Part shown: piece by piece, positions 60,881 to 64,000 of the stretch
Position numbering within the stretch: the stretch's first letter is position 1
Layout of the letters: each line of letters starts with the position of its first letter
The notes under the pieces: model-generated
The model's input: only the letters and a program-made list of their open reading frames with translations
Database searches by the model: none
Told to the model about the DNA's origin: nothing
NCBI GenBank assembly: GCA_942493135.1
Contig: OW818684.1
Location: 1,674,001-1,738,000, forward strand
DNA: 64,000 nt
From: Planctellipticum sp942493135
GTDB taxonomy: Bacteria; Planctomycetota; Planctomycetia; Planctomycetales; Planctomycetaceae
Direction: 5' to 3'
Translations under genes and position numbers: made by a program

Positions 60881-60968
60881 CTCGAGCGGAACTCACAACA
60901 ACCACTGGTTTCCGGCTGCGCGGGAAGATCACTGAGATCCCGCCCGCGACGGCCAGATCGGACCAAAA

Positions 60969-61946
60969 CTAGAAGTCCCCGATCGTCTGGCGATCGCTCA
61001 GGTTGTAGAGGTTCTGGTAGAGATAAAGTCCGCCGCCGCCACTCGGCGTCACCGGATCGGCCGCGATGTTTTCGCTGATGAAGCGCACCGAGCCATCGCA
61101 CATCAGGAAATGGACACCGCCGGTGTGAGCGCTCGCCGCCACCGCCCGCGTGACGCGATTGACAGGCGACGTATTCTCATTGAAGCAATTGGTTGCGGTG
61201 TCATTGGTGCCGTCAAACGGTACATTCATGTTGTTCTGCGCGGCAACAATGTGAATGCGAGCGAGCACTGTCGGGCCGCAGATCTTGGAACCTGCCCAAG
61301 ATGCTCCGATGGAGACGAACGGTGCATCCATGAGCGCCTTCTCTCCCATCAGGATCGTATTCGACGTGCCGTCGGTGATGTCCCCGATCGGTGTGGCCTT
61401 CGGAGGATTGGGGACGGTCGCGATCTGGTTGTTCATGGCGTACATCAGCGTCCCCAGCATCTTTTCGTGCTTGTTGACGTTGGCGCCGCTGGCCGACGGG
61501 CAGAGGAACATGGGAATCGTCGTTGTGAAGAGCTTCTCGATGCTCCCGGCGGTTGCCGTCGTGTAGTCGTTTGCGTTACCGAGATTCGTATTCGGAATTC
61601 CCGGCGTCTTACCGACGCCAATCTGGTTGTAAAGTGGTGCCTGATCAACATACGGCAGCAGCATCATTGTCCAGGTCCAGCCGTAAGGCGAGTCCTGGTT
61701 GGTTCCGACGCCCCCTTTGACCGACGCCGGCGGGAACCGCTTGTGGGTGTCGTGGTAGTTGTGCATCGCCAACCCGAACTGCTTCAGATGGTTCTTGCAC
61801 TGGGTCCGGCGGGCGGCCTCGCGCGCCTGCTGGACGGCGGGGAGGAGGAGGGCGATCAGGATCGCGATGATCGCAATCACCACCAGCAGCTCAATGAGCG
61901 TAAAGCCGGACGAAGCCCGGCGATCGGGGCGGACAGTCGGATTCAT
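60969..61946 (-). CDS. DUF1559 pilin-like protein
   Basis: A 325-residue DUF1559 member. The prepilin motif GFTLIELLVVIAIIAILIA starts at about residue 14, with a short basic leader before it; the conserved HFLMCDGSVRFISENIA follows near the C-terminus, with Cys where the other copy has Gly. ATG 61946 fits a normal prepilin leader and has a GGA site; the open frame back to 62171 would add 75 residues that are not pilin-like. It heads a run of four genes in the order DUF1559, lipoprotein, DUF1559, lipoprotein. Confidence 0.9.
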   Translation of the reverse strand: MNPTVRPDRRASSGFTLIELLVVIAIIAILIALLLPAVQQAREAARRTQCKNHLKQFGLAMHNYHDTHKRFPPASVKGGVGTNQDSPYGWTWTMMLLPYVDQAPLYNQIGVGKTPGIPNTNLGNANDYTTATAGSIEKLFTTTIPMFLCPSASGANVNKHEKMLGTLMYAMNNQIATVPNPPKATPIGDITDGTSNTILMGEKALMDAPFVSIGASWAGSKICGPTVLARIHIVAAQNNMNVPFDGTNDTATNCFNENTSPVNRVTRAVAASAHTGGVHFLMCDGSVRFISENIAADPVTPSGGGGLYLYQNLYNLSDRQTIGDF

Positions 61947-62300
61947 GGGGTCAATCCAGCGGGTACGACTCAAGATGAAAAAGACGACGATGACGAGATC
62001 AAAGACGTTCCGGCCGCAGATTGCCGCCGAACGTATTTCAAACCCCGCATCTCGGACCGCGTTTCGGAACGAATCCGGAGATTCCGGAAAATCCGCGGCG
62101 CCGAACCAGTTCCAATTGAATGAACAATTGGCGAAGAGGTTCAGTCTAGACGTCGCTTCTGCCGGTTGCAATCAAGCTTGCAACTCTGACATGCATCTGT
62201 CTCACAACTGCGGGTAACCGCCGATGGTGCTGCCGAATGGCAGATCGACAGGCGGTCTTGGACCAGATCGCCTGATGCGATGAACCGGCTTCGCACACGT

Positions 62301-64000
62301 TCAGGCGGAGCGAAAACACGGCTGGCACTCCGCGGATTTGCGTCTAAGAAACCACGGGGCGACGCCCCCCATCGCCGCGAGAACGACGCACATGCCGCAC
62401 AGCGTGGCGAACCAGTCGCCGTAGCGGACGTAGAGACTGCGGCGGTTGTCGAGCGGGACGGTGTGAACCAGGGCGGCGTCGAGCTCCTTGTGCCAGCGGC
62501 CGGTCTTCGGATCGCGGGAAGTGGTTCGGCCTTTACGGTCGCCGTCGATGAAAACGTCGGGTTCGAGGATTGCGCCGTCGCCGTCGATGACTGCCGAGAT
62601 CCCCGTATTCACCGCGCGGGCGACCGGGGTCCGGCATTCGACGGCGCGGAAGGCGGCCGTGATCAGATGCTGGTCGAGCTCGCTCGAACCGTGGAACCAG
62701 CCGTCGTTGGTCAGGTTGACCAGGACGTCGATCTGCTCGCCGCGGTCGCCGTTGGAGCCCGCCGAGATGATTCCGCGGACGAGATGGGGGACGGTGTCTT
62801 CGAAGCAGATCACCGGGGCCAGCCGCCAGTCGCGGTACTTGAAGACGGCCGCCTGCGTCCCGGCGTGCAAGCCGAAGTCGGGCGGATAGGGAGTCAAATG
62901 CTGCAGCCAGGGGACCGTGTCCTGCAGGGGGAGATATTCGCCGAAGGGGACGAGGTGCATCTTGTCGTAGCGGCCGGCGATGCCGGTGTCCGGTCGGATC
63001 AGCACCGCCGAGTTGAGCTGCTCGACGCGGGATTTTTCGAGGGCGACGGCCTGAAGGCCGATGATCATCGCGGCGCCGGCTTTCTGGGCGTCGCCGACGA
63101 GCGTCCGGCGGACGGTGTCGTCGCGCCAGAGTTCGGGCGGCACTTGCGGCGCCAGATCCTGAAGCTGTTCGTCAGTGAGGCTGGCGGGGGCTTCGAAGAG
63201 CGGCCAGCGGAACATGGTTTCGGGCCAGATGATGATGTCGGGCTGTTCGCGGACCGCCAGGCCGGTCAGTCGGGTGTGCGTGAGGTAGACCTTGCCGCTT
63301 TCGTCGTGGTTGGTCCGAAGCGAGGCGACGAAGTTCCCCTGGATCAGCGCCACGCGGGGGCCCGGTTGAAAATCGGCCTGATGCCGGCGGACGACGCCGT
63401 AGCCCAGCGTGCCGAAGAATGCGGCGGAGACCATGCCGACCTGCCAGGCGGGCTGGCGGAACCAGGGGGGCGGGACGGTCGTGGTCTGCTCATTCGCGGG
63501 GACCAGCCGGAGTTTCTGCAGCCAGGCGAACGGAATCAGAACCGCAATACCGGCGGAACTGGCGGCGACGATCAGGCTGACGCCGTAAGCGCCGACGAGA
63601 TCGCTGATCTGAATCAGTTCCAGCCAGCGGTATTGCGAGTGTCCCAGGTAGTACCAGGAGAAACCGGTGAGGAGATGCGCCCGGAAGAACTCGAGCCCCA
63701 CCCACAGAAGCGGAGCCGCGATCACCAGCGGCACGCCGGCCCGGTGAACCGCCACGCGAGTCAGCCAGACAAACGCGGGGAGGTAGGCGGCCAGATAGAG
63801 CGCCAGCGCAAACCACGCGATATACATCGTCGGATCGCCGAGTCGCATCCACTGCAGGGTGGCGAGTTGCGAGATGGCGGCCGCGAAATAGAGTCCGCGG
63901 TACATCCGGCGGGTGCGGTGCGGCGCCCGGACCAGGAGCAGGATCGGGACGAGGGCGACCCAGGCCAGCGAGCTGGCGTTGACCGGCGTGAAGCAGGCCC
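62301..64000 (-). CDS. lnt: apolipoprotein N-acyltransferase, 5' end outside window
   Basis: An open frame of at least 566 codons continuing past the right edge, so the true start is missing. The first part consists of membrane segments (FTPVNASSLAWVALVPI, then several more), followed by a nitrilase-fold periplasmic domain with the triad Glu in IIWPETMF, Lys in RYDKMHLVPFGEYLP and Cys in PVICFEDTVPH, and a last membrane segment near the C-terminus. Lnt adds the third acyl chain to lipoproteins, matching the many lipoprotein genes in this window. The gene ends 129 bases before the region in front of the DUF1559 cluster. Confidence 0.9.
   Translation of the reverse strand, partial: ACFTPVNASSLAWVALVPILLLVRAPHRTRRMYRGLYFAAAISQLATLQWMRLGDPTMYIAWFALALYLAAYLPAFVWLTRVAVHRAGVPLVIAAPLLWVGLEFFRAHLLTGFSWYYLGHSQYRWLELIQISDLVGAYGVSLIVAASSAGIAVLIPFAWLQKLRLVPANEQTTTVPPPWFRQPAWQVGMVSAAFFGTLGYGVVRRHQADFQPGPRVALIQGNFVASLRTNHDESGKVYLTHTRLTGLAVREQPDIIIWPETMFRWPLFEAPASLTDEQLQDLAPQVPPELWRDDTVRRTLVGDAQKAGAAMIIGLQAVALEKSRVEQLNSAVLIRPDTGIAGRYDKMHLVPFGEYLPLQDTVPWLQHLTPYPPDFGLHAGTQAAVFKYRDWRLAPVICFEDTVPHLVRGIISAGSNGDRGEQIDVLVNLTNDGWFHGSSELDQHLITAAFRAVECRTPVARAVNTGISAVIDGDGAILEPDVFIDGDRKGRTTSRDPKTGRWHKELDAALVHTVPLDNRRSLYVRYGDWFATLCGMCVVLAAMGGVAPWFLRRKSAECQPCFRSA

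Overview
The window comes from a GC-rich bacterium of the phylum Planctomycetota, almost certainly order Planctomycetales. The evidence is the family content rather than any marker gene: a BBP7-type outer-membrane barrel, two PSD1/DUF1549-DUF1553 cytochrome proteins each followed by a Tat-type DUF1501 protein, two DUF1559 pilin-like proteins, small lipoproteins, and a type II fatty-acid-synthase mini-cluster typical of the group. No rRNA, tRNA or CRISPR array was seen. I cannot name the genus.

Layout. 0-1 kb: 3' end of a BBP7 barrel gene. 1.5-6.5 kb (+): a compact acyl-chain cluster (FabZ-like, FabG, long ACP, second FabZ-like, KAS II-like, then an alpha/beta hydrolase) with no enoyl reductase or acyltransferase. 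6.6-14.2 kb (+): CE15-like esterase, PSD1 cytochrome, DUF1501 protein, and a CxxCH/FG-GAP lipoprotein, followed by a convergent GH2 glycosidase. 17-22.5 kb (+): a FixL/FixJ-like kinase and regulator plus a separate PAS-receiver protein whose PAS domain carries the FixL heme-ligand signature. 23-29.5 kb (+): GntR regulator, PSD1, DUF1501 and CocE-type hydrolase, with a clean palindromic operator in front. 29.9-38.2 kb: LRR proteins (including two related membrane-anchored ones flanking a nitrilase-type amidase), a YkgJ cysteine-cluster protein, PhyH-type dioxygenase and an S9 peptidase. 38.6-47.4 kb: glmS, the remains of an IS4-type transposase gene, a SRAP peptidase, an archaeal-type methionine adenosyltransferase, a DUF481 protein, a lipoprotein and parB. 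47.6-52.5 kb: a membrane-bound sigma-54 activator, a divergent non-coding region, and a short uvrC. 52.8-64 kb: a CydA-like/cytochrome c fusion with its membrane partner, a DUF1801 protein, an orphan LolD-like ATPase, an FAH-family enzyme, two alternating DUF1559-lipoprotein pairs, and lnt running off the end.

The most interesting stretch is 50.69-51.15 kb, between the sigma-54 activator gene and uvrC. It holds seven copies of GCGCCGA, six of which include two long perfect inverted repeats, then a sigma-54 type -24/-12 promoter facing away from the activator, then about 190 nt that contain no convincing protein gene but fold into a 5' hairpin, a long-range 18-bp stem, a 9-bp second stem, and a T run. 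I read this as an activator-controlled structured small RNA.

Other points worth a second look are the FixL-type heme signature placed on a receiver protein rather than on the kinase, the UvrC without its C-terminal HhH region, the cytochrome bd-like subunit carrying a c-type heme motif, and the acyl cluster that lacks a reductase for the enoyl step.
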